DNA of 64,000 nucleotides from Paenibacillus sp. OVF10 (lineage in GTDB: Bacteria > Bacillota > Bacilli > Paenibacillales > Paenibacillaceae). The stretch spans positions 5,952,001 through 6,016,000 of the forward strand of contig CP094668.1 of the NCBI GenBank assembly GCA_022836915.1, written 5' to 3'. Each line of letters opens with the position of its first letter. Position 1 is the first letter of the stretch. Shown piece by piece: positions 38,751 to 47,642 of the stretch. The notes under the pieces were generated by a model. The model was not told where the DNA came from. It did no database searches and was given only the letters and a program-made list of their open reading frames with translations. The position numbers were made by a program, and so were the translations under genes.

Positions 38751-38883
38751 TGCATTCATATCTGGAAAACATCATATTTTACACAAATTGCAGACTTCTC
38801 TTACCTTTCCTTAACATAAGCTCCCTATACTAAAACAATTGCACAACTCATTACACACGAAACGATAAAGGGGATCTGGAACA

Positions 38884-40468
38884 TTGAAAAAGAGAAATCA
38901 ATGGCTTGCTGTTCTGTCGATGACTGCCATTCTTACCGCAGGAGCAACCAGCTACACATCCATGATTCATGCCGCTGACGTAACTAAACCTGCCAACGAT
39001 CATATCGTACTGCGTACAGCCATCCAAAATATGCAGGGTACGGTCACATGGAACGGTAGCAGTCGCAGTGTAGATATCCAGATCGCAGATACTAAAATAC
39101 AACTTCCTGTAGGGACGTCTTCAGCCACCATCAACGGTGTGAAAACTTCTTTGGACAGTAAAAGTTACATCACCAAAGGTACAACGTATGTATCTTCCCA
39201 AACGCTAAAATTAATTACGGATCAACTGATCCTAAACCAAAATAAAACCGGTTTTGAACAGACCGCATCGTTTCAGATGCCCGGTGGCAAAGCAGAAATA
39301 TCAGCCTCTACGCCAGATGGACAGCGCCTGCTCGTAACCGAAGCAGACAATGGCAGCATTTCCGTGCTGGACATTACTGACTTGAAAAACATCAACGTAT
39401 TGAAGACGGTAAGCTTCCATGACCTCTCCACCAAAGCTGAAGTCACGAGCGTAACCGTGTCCAAAGATGGCAAATACGGTCTTGCTGTTATTCGTACAGG
39501 GGATACAGATAGCGAAGCAAACAAAGGATTGCTTGCCATTGTGGATCTGACAACCTACAAAACCGTCAAAACGTATGAACTCGGCATTGGTCCTGACTCC
39601 ATTGCACTGTCACCTGACGGTCTGCATGCGGTTATCGCGATAGAGGATGAAGAGCTGAATAAAGCTGCCGATGAAATTGACTATGCCAACACCAAACGTC
39701 CGGGTAGCATTATGGTAGTATCTTTTGCTGGCGGGAACGTATTGGAGGGTGAAATCACCAACTTGCCAGTATCTCTGGACAATGTAGAAGGTGCCATCTA
39801 TCCGCATGATCCACAACCAGAGTATGTTGCCATTAGTCCAGATAGTAAAACAGCAGCCATCACGTTACAGGAAAACAATGTTGTTGCCATTGTAGATCTG
39901 GAGACAAAAAAATCAGCTCAATCTTCGCTCTGGGTACCACTTCACATCAAGCGGATCTGAAAGATGATGGTATCGTTCAGTTTAAAGAGACATTGACAGC
40001 TCGTTATGAACCGGATGGGATTGCTTTCTCGGCAGATGGTAAATACCTGCTGACAGCTAATGAAGGGGACTTGGGCAAGAATGAATTTGAGGATGGTGTA
40101 AAAGCAGGCGGACGTAATATTGCTGTCTGGGATCTGCAAGGCCAGCGGATGTACGATAGCCAGAACCTCATTGACGAGGCAACAGCTATGGTCGGCTTGT
40201 ATCCGGATGATCGCAGTCCCAACAAGGGAAGTGAAGTGGAGAATCTGACCGTTGCTACTGTAGACGGCACAACATATGCCGCGGTAGCTTCCGAACGGGC
40301 AGATGCCATTTTGTTCTTTGATCTTGCTGATCCGGTCAATCCGGACTATCTGGGTCTGATTCCTACAGCCGGAGAATCCCCAGAGGAATTCATCGTGTTA
40401 ACGGACGAAGCCTGTTTGTGAGTGCAGATGAAAGCACTGGAACACTTAGTTTTTTTGCCAAGAAATAG
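38884..40468 (+). CDS. Secreted choice-of-anchor-I beta-propeller protein (two frame breaks)
   Basis: About 528 residues when restored. A signal peptide (LSMTAILTAGATSYTSMIHAAD) is followed by a copper-amine-oxidase-N-like domain (about 40-115) and a YVTN/choice-of-anchor-I propeller (LVTEADNGSISVLDITDLKNINVLKTV..., YELGIGPDSIALSPDGLHAVIAIE..., RYEPDGIAFSADGKYLLTANEGDLG). Breaks lie in the A7 run 39906-39912 and at GG 40385-40386. One base added at each gives ETKKISSIFALGTTSHQADLKDDG and PEGIHRVNGRSLFVSADESTGTLSFFAKK. The TTG start follows AAAGGGG. Related proteins are annotated as phosphatase-like surface proteins; function uncertain. Confidence 0.82.
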
Positions 40469-40602
40469 ATCGAGCGCCCTTGGTATGCAAAGGGTGAAAT
40501 GAATGGTTTCACGTTGTATTGAGCAGGAAGGGGCGTAGAGCCCCTGTCCTCTCATACTGTTGTACGCGCTATTCCACGTACCCACATATAATGCTGCAAA
40601 GG

Positions 40603-40815
40603 TTATCGACGCTTCATATTTTCCAATTCCCGCCTGTTCCGCTCTACTTCCTCTTGTAACACTCGTACTTCCATCCTTAATGCGGATACTTCCTCTTTGA
40701 CGCCAGACCTCTTCATCACAAGATAGAAAACCAGATATAATACAAGACCAATCATAATAAAGAAAATTAATAGCGTTATAATCCCAGCAATACCAAAATT
40801 ACTAGCTCCATCCAT
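40603..40815 (-). CDS. Small membrane protein with coiled coil
   Basis: 70 residues. One hydrophobic helix (IAGIITLLIFFIMIGLVLYLVFYLVM) is followed by a charged heptad region (KEEVSALRMEVRVLQEEVERNRRELENMKRR). I recognise no named family. Proteins of this shape often act as membrane anchors or partners. AGGGGAAG precedes the ATG. Confidence 0.7.
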   Translation of the reverse strand: MDGASNFGIAGIITLLIFFIMIGLVLYLVFYLVMKRSGVKEEVSALRMEVRVLQEEVERNRRELENMKRR

Positions 40816-40892
40816 AATGTACGCTTCCCCTTCCCTACATTCTATTAATTTATATTTACAACAATACCATATTTAAGCATAACGAACAGTAT

Positions 40893-40925
40893 AAAAAGCC
40901 AAGAGAGCATGCTCCCTTGACTTTC
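40893..40925 (-). terminator. Terminator after carboxylesterase gene
   Basis: AAAGCCAAGAGAGCATGCTCCCTTGACTTT forms a self-complementary hairpin near the carboxylesterase stop codon. Confidence 0.5.
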
Positions 40926-40960
40926 AATTTATCTATATATACCTTCCTATCCGGTGATCC

Positions 40961-43204
40961 TTATTCCCAGAAAAAACGACCTGCGAACACTTTTTCCGTC
41001 AGCAGTTTATACGTTTCTTCAGGCAATTCTTTTTTCATCTTTGTCATAACGGCGTCTTTGCCTTGATTATATTGTGTGGACATGCCAATCTCTGCCGTTG
41101 TATTACTTGCATCCAGACGCATGATTGGGGCTTGGGCATCTTTCGTCCAAGGTGTCCATGCCGAGAGATCAGGTGATCCACCCGTACCTGGATTGCCTGT
41201 GTACAGGAACTGCTTCAGGTATGCTGCCATCGCGGCGGATAACTGATCACGTCCTGGTTTGTTTGTATCGCTAAAGTACCCATCAGGGAAATAGGCAGCA
41301 ATTCCGTCTGCGTGTCCTGTGTAGAAGTCCATATCCGCACCATGTGGTGCGCCCAGTAACGTGAGCAAACGCTCAGAGATGACTCCAGGTTGTGTGCCCC
41401 ATGCAAAACGATACGCATATACCGGCGGCTGACCTGCTTCACTTGTCAATTGTTCCGCTACACGCTCTGCATTAAAGCCTGCATAAGCTTCGCTACCGTA
41501 TTTCAACGCAGCAGCATATTGTTCCGCCTTGGTTTTATCGGTAAACAGAGTCTCATCTGCGATGGATGGAGCGAAGTTCGGATCACCGAAGGCAAAGCCA
41601 GAGAACTCCGTTTCCAAGCTGCCGAGCAATACAGGAACTTTCGTATAATTGCCGCTATTGATCGCGTCAAACCCTTCTTTTGGAATCACTGTGCCGTCAC
41701 GGAACAGATGCGGGAATGGGTCCATACGGATTGCGGTTGCACCAAAAGCTGTGACCAACTTGTCCGCAGGCAGTGCACGCAGGTAGCTCTCCAGCTGTGC
41801 CTGAGATTGCTTGCCAATCCATACTTTTGCTTCTTCTGCATTAGCCGCTTTCCCCTCTTGCACGAGTAGCTTCACAAGTACATCCTCGGATTTTTGCTCG
41901 CCTTCTTCCGGTGATGCTGTCGTCAAACCTCCGCTGAAAGCAACTGCTTTTTGATACAGTCCTTTGCTAAGTGGAGAGATCAGGGTTGCCAGTACATCAC
42001 GTGCACCAGCAGATTGTCCGGCTAATGTAACATTGCCTGTATCTCCGCCAAAACCTTCGATATTATCCTGTACCCACTCTAGTGCACGGAATGCGTCAAG
42101 CAGACCATAGTTACCGGAATCATCCAAGGCATTGCCTGTTTTCAACGCTGCATTCTCGAAGAATCCGAGAGCTCCCAGACGGTAGTTCACCGAGATAATG
42201 ATGCTGTTGGTGCTTCGTGCAAGCTGTTCACCCTGAAAATCTTTGCCTGATCCGGTCATATTCCCGCCACCGTGCAGGAACACCATAACCGGAAGTTTCG
42301 AACTGGTTGTGTCGGGACGCCAGATATTGAGATACAACGAATCTTCGCTCCCCGCTGTAGTCTTGCCGGAGATCTGCAAGCTGTTCGCTGCAAATTCCTT
42401 AGCCGATCTGGTCCCTGTCCATGATTCCGGTTCTTGCGGGGCTTTCCAGCGCAGTTCCCCTACCGGAGGTGCCGCGTAAGGAACACCAAGCCAGCCGAGC
42501 GTGCCATATTGCTCATAGGTTTTGCCTTCAATCGCGCCATACTTGGTCTGTTGCACCGTTTGAGGTTTGAACACTCCAGCTTCTTTATGTTTTAACCAGT
42601 TCTGTTCCAAAGTTCCACTGCCATTCTTGAGCGGCATCTGCAATGCTTGCGCGGTTGCCTCTGCCATCAGGCGATTGGTAAGTTGACTTGGGCCCTTCCC
42701 TTGAAGTGCCTTGATTCCTTTTCCAGCCGCATAGGTGGAAGCCGATCCCTGCTCATAATCCGTACCTGCTTCATATCCAAGCACCTTCAGCAGCATTTCG
42801 GCATAACCTTCCGCTGTAAGTGGTGCATTAGGTTCAAACTTCTCCGTTCCTGTTACGATCTCAGACACATACGGATGCTGCTTCAAGTAACCAACGACCG
42901 GTTGCAATACTTTGCCTGCCTGAGCCGCATCGTCATACGTTTCCGATCCCTGATAGGCGAGTGCTTCTTTCTCCAATCCGGACAAACGCAAGTAAAGTAC
43001 TGCGGCCTGAATGCGTGTAGCCTTTTTGTTCAGATAAGCTGCATTAACACCTTGACCGCTGCCGCGAATAAGCTCGGATTGGATCAACTTGTCCATCGCT
43101 GCTGAAGAAGAGGATGCTGTATTGCCTGCTGCATATGCCGGTAAACCGGATATACATAACCCCAGAATTGTTGCTACAGCAATCGAACGTTTAATGGTTT
43201 TCAT
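40961..43204 (-). CDS. Carboxylesterase (type B) with N-terminal SLH-like region
   Basis: 747 residues. A signal peptide (MKTIKRSIAVATILGLCISGLPAYAA) is followed by about 190 residues resembling two or three S-layer-homology repeats (LNKKATRIQAAVLYLRLSGL, FEPNAPLTAEGYAEMLLKVLG, QLTNRLMAEATAQAL), which would hold it to the cell wall. The esterase/lipase domain comes next, with the oxyanion loop FLHGGG, nucleophile GQSAGA, acidic residue in GSLETEFSG and histidine in GAPHGADM. It probably removes ester groups from polymers or small esters outside the cell. GAGGAG lies 9 bases before the ATG at 43204. The leader has a RAT, a terminator and a cre site. Confidence 0.88.
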   Translation of the reverse strand: MKTIKRSIAVATILGLCISGLPAYAAGNTASSSSAAMDKLIQSELIRGSGQGVNAAYLNKKATRIQAAVLYLRLSGLEKEALAYQGSETYDDAAQAGKVLQPVVGYLKQHPYVSEIVTGTEKFEPNAPLTAEGYAEMLLKVLGYEAGTDYEQGSASTYAAGKGIKALQGKGPSQLTNRLMAEATAQALQMPLKNGSGTLEQNWLKHKEAGVFKPQTVQQTKYGAIEGKTYEQYGTLGWLGVPYAAPPVGELRWKAPQEPESWTGTRSAKEFAANSLQISGKTTAGSEDSLYLNIWRPDTTSSKLPVMVFLHGGGNMTGSGKDFQGEQLARSTNSIIISVNYRLGALGFFENAALKTGNALDDSGNYGLLDAFRALEWVQDNIEGFGGDTGNVTLAGQSAGARDVLATLISPLSKGLYQKAVAFSGGLTTASPEEGEQKSEDVLVKLLVQEGKAANAEEAKVWIGKQSQAQLESYLRALPADKLVTAFGATAIRMDPFPHLFRDGTVIPKEGFDAINSGNYTKVPVLLGSLETEFSGFAFGDPNFAPSIADETLFTDKTKAEQYAAALKYGSEAYAGFNAERVAEQLTSEAGQPPVYAYRFAWGTQPGVISERLLTLLGAPHGADMDFYTGHADGIAAYFPDGYFSDTNKPGRDQLSAAMAAYLKQFLYTGNPGTGGSPDLSAWTPWTKDAQAPIMRLDASNTTAEIGMSTQYNQGKDAVMTKMKKELPEETYKLLTEKVFAGRFFWE

Positions 43205-43411
43205 GTCATAAATCTCCTCGCTGTCGAATAGTGTGTGATGGGATAAGTTCATTGGAATGTCCATTAGAGATGCGTATCTAAGAATCAGATTCCAATGTCT
43301 GGATGAGTCTATATCTCTATTTAGGAAAAATGGTCTCTTACGCTCGCTCCTTTCTGCTCGAAATATCTGCTACGGCGCTTGCGGTCATGCCACCAGGCAT
43401 TTTTTTATATA

Positions 43412-43479
43412 AAAAAACCTGAACCGAAGGCAAACAGACATCGCATTAGCGTGGTCTACTGCCCTCAATTCAGGTTTTG
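43412..43479 (-). terminator. Conditional leader terminator of carboxylesterase gene
   Basis: On the minus strand, AAACCTGAATTGAGGGCA pairs with TTGCCTTCGGTTCAGGTTT and runs into T7. The 5' arm overlaps the RAT at 43472-43498. Confidence 0.78.
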
Positions 43480-43498
43480 CCTGCAATCAGTAACAACC
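43472..43498 (-). promoter_or_regulatory. RAT (LicT/BglG-type antiterminator)
   Basis: The minus-strand RNA reads GGTTGTTACTGA, then TTG, then CAGGCAAAACCT. The conserved TTGTTACTG and GGCAAAACC halves are intact. It lies 268 bases upstream of the carboxylesterase start. Confidence 0.85.
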
Positions 43499-43527
43499 CT
43501 GAGGAATGAGGTTCATTCCATATGAAA

Positions 43528-43542
43528 ATGTAAACGCAATCA
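43528..43542. promoter_or_regulatory. CcpA cre site
   Basis: ATGTAAACGCAATCA fits WTGNAARCGNWWWCA at every position. It lies 30 bases upstream of the RAT of the carboxylesterase leader. Confidence 0.78.
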
Positions 43543-43581
43543 ATCGTTTGATGAACAAAGAACCAACGAATGAACTGACAC

Positions 43582-43610
43582 AGGTATTGCCCTAAACACG
43601 GTTACAATCC
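43582..43610 (-). promoter_or_regulatory. Possible second, degenerate RAT
   Basis: The minus-strand RNA GGATTGTAACCG...GGGCAATACCT keeps the GGATTGT-AC-G and GGCAA-ACCT framework of a RAT with two central changes. No obvious terminator overlaps it. The rest of the long gene-free stretch 43205-43928 holds only the cre site, the first RAT and terminator, and the phoA promoter region. Confidence 0.4.
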
Positions 43611-43828
43611 TGTTGTTATGGTGATGTTAGCACATAATGTAAGCGTTCGCAATATCTTTTTCTAATCGTCTTCATAGGACTTCTGACAGGGCAACATAAA
43701 AAACTGCATTCTCATGCGGGTTTAAACTCAACATACAACATGATGATCTATAATACTGTCTCTTAATTCGTCGACTCTTCATTTTGTTCAGTTCACCTGA
43801 ATTCCAGCATCCTTCACTAATCGTAAAT

Positions 43829-43856
43829 TTTACATATAGTTAACCCATTTCATACG
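43829..43856 (+). promoter_or_regulatory. Candidate PhoP box upstream of alkaline phosphatase
   Basis: TTTACA, TTAACC and CATACG are spaced by five bases each, like the direct TTAACA-type repeats bound by Bacillus PhoP. The third repeat is poor. It lies about 75-100 bases before the phosphatase start. Confidence 0.35.
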
Positions 43857-43928
43857 GTAGTTTAGCAATTGTTGTATACACTTGGTTTGAGATACCAAAC
43901 TATACATATATTCTAGGAGGATGCATTC

Positions 43929-45581
43929 ATGTTAAACCGGTTTAATGTCCGTGCAGCCAAAATGATGCTCGCGGTGACAACAATTGTTACGGCTACACTC
44001 GGAGGTAGCAGTGCAGCGTGGGCTGTGGAAGACACCACCTCAACGACATCTGCATCACCGATTAAAAATGTGATTATTCTGATTCCTGATGGTATGGCTA
44101 ACGATGCTACCGCTCTGGCTCGTTGGTATAAGGGCTCGTCCCTGACACTGGACTCCATGGCAAGCGGCATGGTTCGGACTCACTCCGCCGATGCGCCGAT
44201 TGCCGACTCGGCCCCTGCCGGAACCGCTTTTGCTACAGGTTATAAATCTCATACCGGATTTGTCGGTGTACTGCCGGACAAGGCTACCATGCCTGGACAA
44301 AAGGCTATTGCGCCTGGAGACGAAAGAAAACCGATCGCTTCCGTACTGGAAGCTTCCAAACTGGCGGGTAAAGCAACTGGCATTATCGCTACATCCGAGA
44401 TTATGCACGCCACACCAGCGGACTTCTCCTCTCACTATCCGGACCGCAAAAACTATGATGCACTCAGCAAGCAACAAGTCTACAATGGCATGAATGTTGT
44501 GTTGGGTGGAGGTAGCAAATATCTTGAGCCAGCCGGACGTAAAGACGGCGAGAATCTGATTTCGTCCATCAAAGCCCTGGGTTACGATTACGTCACTACA
44601 CCAGCTGCAATGAAAGCATCCGATTCGAACAAACTGTGGGGTATGTTTGCACCCGCAGGCATGGCTTATAATATGGACCGTGATCCTGCGAAGCAGCCAA
44701 GCCTTGCCGAGATGACATCCAAAGCCATTGAAGTTCTGTCCAAAGACAAAGATGGCTTCTTCCTGATGGTTGAAGGCAGTAAAGTGGATTGGGCAGCTCA
44801 CGCCAATGATCCGATTGGTATTATCAGTGACGTGCTGGCTTTTGATGATGCCGTAAAAGTAGCCATGGATTTTGCCAAAGCAGATGAAGAGACTGCCGTT
44901 GTGGCTGTTACGGACCACGGTAATGGTGGACTCACCATTGGTAACAACGCAACTTCCGGCACTTATGACAAAGAGCCGTTGTCCACATTTATCGGACCTT
45001 TGAAAAAGGCCAAACTGACAGGCGAGGGCGTTGAAGCGAAGCTGAATGCGAAGCGCACAAACATCAAAGCAGTGATGAAACAATATTATGGTATTACCGA
45101 TCTGACTTCCGAAGAGATTGCGACCATTAAATCGGCCGAGCCAGGCAGTCTTAACTATGCAATCGGTCCAATGATCAGCAAACGTGCAGGGATTGGCTGG
45201 ACAACCGGTGGTCATACAGGTGGAGATGTCGTGCTGTACACGTATGCTCCGAACAATGACCGTCCATTCGGTGTAATCGACAACACGGATGTCGCCAAAT
45301 ATATGGCACGAGTACTGGATCTGGATCTCGACAGCGTGAGCAAACAATTGTTTGTACCTGCCAAACAGGCATTTACAGCCAAAGGCGCGACGTACAAAAT
45401 GGACCTGACTGACGCTAAAAATCCGAAGATCCTCGTAACAAAAGGCACTACCAAGCTGGAACTGCAAATCTACAAAAATATTGCACTAGTGAACGGCAAA
45501 AAGACAACTTTGGAGGGTGTCATTGTTTATAACGGTGTCGAAGCATTTGTACCACAAACGGCCATTGATCTGATTCAATAA
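43929..45581 (+). CDS. phoA: Alkaline phosphatase with C-terminal CuAO-N-like domain
   Basis: 550 residues, secreted. A signal peptide ends near AWA (30-32). The phosphatase core has a metal aspartate in LIPDGM (D54), the catalytic serine in ADSAPAGTAFATG (S94), metal ligands in VEGSKVDWAAHAND and VTDHGNGG, and the final histidine in TTGGHTGGDV. The last 80 residues (AFTAKGATYKMDLTDAKNPKILVTKGTTKLELQIYKNIALVNGKKTTLEGVIVYNGVEAFVPQTAIDLI) resemble the copper-amine-oxidase N-terminal fold common on Paenibacillus secreted proteins. It releases phosphate from esters outside the cell. AGGAGGATGCATTC precedes the ATG. A candidate PhoP box lies upstream. Confidence 0.93.
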   Translation: MLNRFNVRAAKMMLAVTTIVTATLGGSSAAWAVEDTTSTTSASPIKNVIILIPDGMANDATALARWYKGSSLTLDSMASGMVRTHSADAPIADSAPAGTAFATGYKSHTGFVGVLPDKATMPGQKAIAPGDERKPIASVLEASKLAGKATGIIATSEIMHATPADFSSHYPDRKNYDALSKQQVYNGMNVVLGGGSKYLEPAGRKDGENLISSIKALGYDYVTTPAAMKASDSNKLWGMFAPAGMAYNMDRDPAKQPSLAEMTSKAIEVLSKDKDGFFLMVEGSKVDWAAHANDPIGIISDVLAFDDAVKVAMDFAKADEETAVVAVTDHGNGGLTIGNNATSGTYDKEPLSTFIGPLKKAKLTGEGVEAKLNAKRTNIKAVMKQYYGITDLTSEEIATIKSAEPGSLNYAIGPMISKRAGIGWTTGGHTGGDVVLYTYAPNNDRPFGVIDNTDVAKYMARVLDLDLDSVSKQLFVPAKQAFTAKGATYKMDLTDAKNPKILVTKGTTKLELQIYKNIALVNGKKTTLEGVIVYNGVEAFVPQTAIDLIQ

Positions 45582-45620
45582 TTCGTTAGAACTACTGGAA
45601 CTACAGGAGATTACACCATC

Positions 45621-45655
45621 TGGCTGCCGAATATTTCGGCAGCTATTTTATTGTT
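45621..45655 (+). terminator. phoA terminator
   Basis: GCTGCCGAA / TTTCGGCAGC stem followed by TATTTTATTGTTT. Confidence 0.8.
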
Positions 45656-45745
45656 TACTGATAAAGAGTAGGCTCCTTCTGACACCTATCGTATAATGAA
45701 CGTAACAAAAACACATATCATGCAAGAAAAAGGAGAGATTCACCC

Positions 45746-46111
45746 ATGTTGATCAAATTAAACTGGATCACGCTGAGGGTCAGTAATTTGGAAGCTTCAC
45801 TCGGGTTCTACCACGACATGCTTGGACTTCCAATTCAGCGCAGATTCGAAAGCCGTGGACGGCAGATTGCCATGCTGGGCATGGAGAATGAAACCAAACT
45901 GGAACTGATTGAGGGCAGTGAATCCATTCTTAAACCAGAGGCCGGCGTGTCGATCGGTTATGAGGTGAACTCGCTGGATGAAGCCATGGAACGACTGAAA
46001 GAACTGAATATTCCGATTGTACGTGGCCCCATCCAGCCCAATCCGCATCTGCGCTTTATTTACATTACAGATCCCGATGGCTTCGAGGTACAACTCGCAG
46101 AGCATGTCTAA
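45746..46111 (+). CDS. VOC-superfamily protein
   Basis: 121 residues of the glyoxalase/dioxygenase fold. WITLRVSNLEASLGFYHDMLGLPIQRRFESRGRQIAMLGMENETKLELIEG carries the N-terminal module and FIYITDPDGFEVQLAEHV the C-terminal module, with the metal-site glutamate pattern (E in FEVQL). The substrate is unknown. AAAGGAGAGA precedes the ATG. Convergent with the GNAT gene. Confidence 0.88.
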   Translation: MLIKLNWITLRVSNLEASLGFYHDMLGLPIQRRFESRGRQIAMLGMENETKLELIEGSESILKPEAGVSIGYEVNSLDEAMERLKELNIPIVRGPIQPNPHLRFIYITDPDGFEVQLAEHV

Positions 46112-46237
46112 TTAGGCGAGTGTAACTAAGCACTAAGTGTACATATCAGGATGACCGGTGGGGTGTGTATGTGTGCAGTCAAACCAGTTGCAAGCTCACA
46201 CCTGCATCGGGCAGCGCAAAAACGTTATTATGTTTGT

Positions 46238-47530
46238 TTACAGCTTCATGCGGCGCATCAGCGGCACACCTATCCGATTCAACAATCGATCAAGCAGCAG
46301 CCAGCACCAGCGTCTGCCCCATGGAAGGTGGCGCTCATACACAGCCGAATACTCAAAATCCGCCACAGCACCGCGATTGCGCTTAAACTGCGCCGCCCCG
46401 GCGCTCTCATGTAACAGATGGCCGTTCTCGCGAGCCTGTGCGATCAGACAAGCGGATAACATGCGGTATAGTCCGACGGATTGGGGCACCGCTGTGTCGT
46501 AACCAAACAGCGGCGTTGTCATGATTCCATTTCGGCAGAAATAACCCATCACCGCGTTCAGGCGCCCCTCCTTTTGCAATCCATAGAGTCTGAGTGTTCC
46601 TGATGCCATCGCAGCAGCAATGAACCGCTCGGTAAATTGCGGATTGTGATAGGAGTATTTTTCAAGGTATAACAGCTTGTACAGCTCAACGATTCGCGGA
46701 ATATCTGCATCCGTCATATCTGACTCGGAAACGAATTCGTAGTCGTGCTTGGCCAATAACTCGAAATCCCGCTTCAACAGCCAGCGTGACTTCGAGTTGC
46801 CAAAATTCGGATCATGCGCTTGGTACAGGTAGATTTGTCGGCTCGGAATTAGTCGACACCCCACTTCCGTTAGCCTCGTTGTCAGATCGGGATGAAGTCC
46901 CGGACACAAGGAGCGAAACACAATGACATGCTCAGGGTATCGCTCTTGTACCGCTGCAAGCAAACATTCTGCCTGTTCACCGGACATGGCTGGATACAGA
47001 TTGGTGGACAACAACCAGTTGTTCACATGCACAACTTTGTTGATCTGCGATTGCTTCATTCCCCAACCTATTAGACTGAGCAGCACAGAAAGACCTTTTT
47101 CCAACACAGGCTTCTGCAACATGCTCAATTCCTGCTTGGCGTAACTCACATAATGCGTATATGGCGAACAAACGTAAGCATTATCATACTCTGTATCATT
47201 CACCGTCAGCGGAATAACGAGATCATCAATCCGGGCGAGCAACAATGTCGTTTCCACGTTGGACATAAAGCTTTGGGTCCCGTCCAGCATCATAGGTTCC
47301 AGATAAGCTCTGGCATATCTGCCGTCCTCTGTATCGGGCCAGTCCATGTCTTTGAACGAATGCTGATCATAAAAACGTACGCGTGCAGCGCAATTATCAT
47401 TCCTAACCTCATATGTACGGTCATCACAGTCCAAATTATCTTTCATTCCTTTATTCTTCAACCTTTTACTCCCCATGAGGTAACATCTTCTTTTAACTAC
47501 CATGTACAGTTTCAGTTCTACTCTCTTCAT
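46238..47530 (-). CDS. GNAT-like acetyltransferase/peptidyltransferase-like protein
   Basis: Up to 430 residues. The C-terminal half (ADIPRIVELYKLLYLEKYSYHNPQFTERFIAAAMASGTLRLYGLQKEGRLNAVMGYFCRNGIMTTPLFGYDTAVPQSVGLYRMLSACLIAQARENGHLLHESAGAAQFKRNRGA) has the GNAT-related fold used by BioF-like/FemX-like acyltransferases. No specific substrate can be named. The true start is unclear: the ATG at 47446 (MKDNLDCDD) or an upstream one may be used. It stands alone between a VOC gene and a chemoreceptor. Confidence 0.7.
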   Translation of the reverse strand: MKRVELKLYMVVKRRCYLMGSKRLKNKGMKDNLDCDDRTYEVRNDNCAARVRFYDQHSFKDMDWPDTEDGRYARAYLEPMMLDGTQSFMSNVETTLLLARIDDLVIPLTVNDTEYDNAYVCSPYTHYVSYAKQELSMLQKPVLEKGLSVLLSLIGWGMKQSQINKVVHVNNWLLSTNLYPAMSGEQAECLLAAVQERYPEHVIVFRSLCPGLHPDLTTRLTEVGCRLIPSRQIYLYQAHDPNFGNSKSRWLLKRDFELLAKHDYEFVSESDMTDADIPRIVELYKLLYLEKYSYHNPQFTERFIAAAMASGTLRLYGLQKEGRLNAVMGYFCRNGIMTTPLFGYDTAVPQSVGLYRMLSACLIAQARENGHLLHESAGAAQFKRNRGAVADFEYSAVYERHLPWGRRWCWLLLDRLLNRIGVPLMRRMKL

Positions 47531-47642
47531 ACTCTACACACACTGTATAGGAAAAAAATGTCGGCTTCAAGCTGTACTGCAGATGAAAAAAAGCCCGTCC
47601 AGCACGATAAATACGTACAGACGAACTTTCAACGATATAGTA

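Noticed and set aside
43649..43663. Second cre-like ATGTAAGCGTTCGCA near the carboxylesterase leader
   Set aside because: The right half departs from the W-W-W-CA pattern; the site at 43528 is better.
44055..45467. 470-codon open frame opposite the alkaline phosphatase gene
   Set aside because: It mirrors the coding frame of a well-supported phosphatase, is rich in Cys/His/Arg, has no ribosome binding site and resembles no family.
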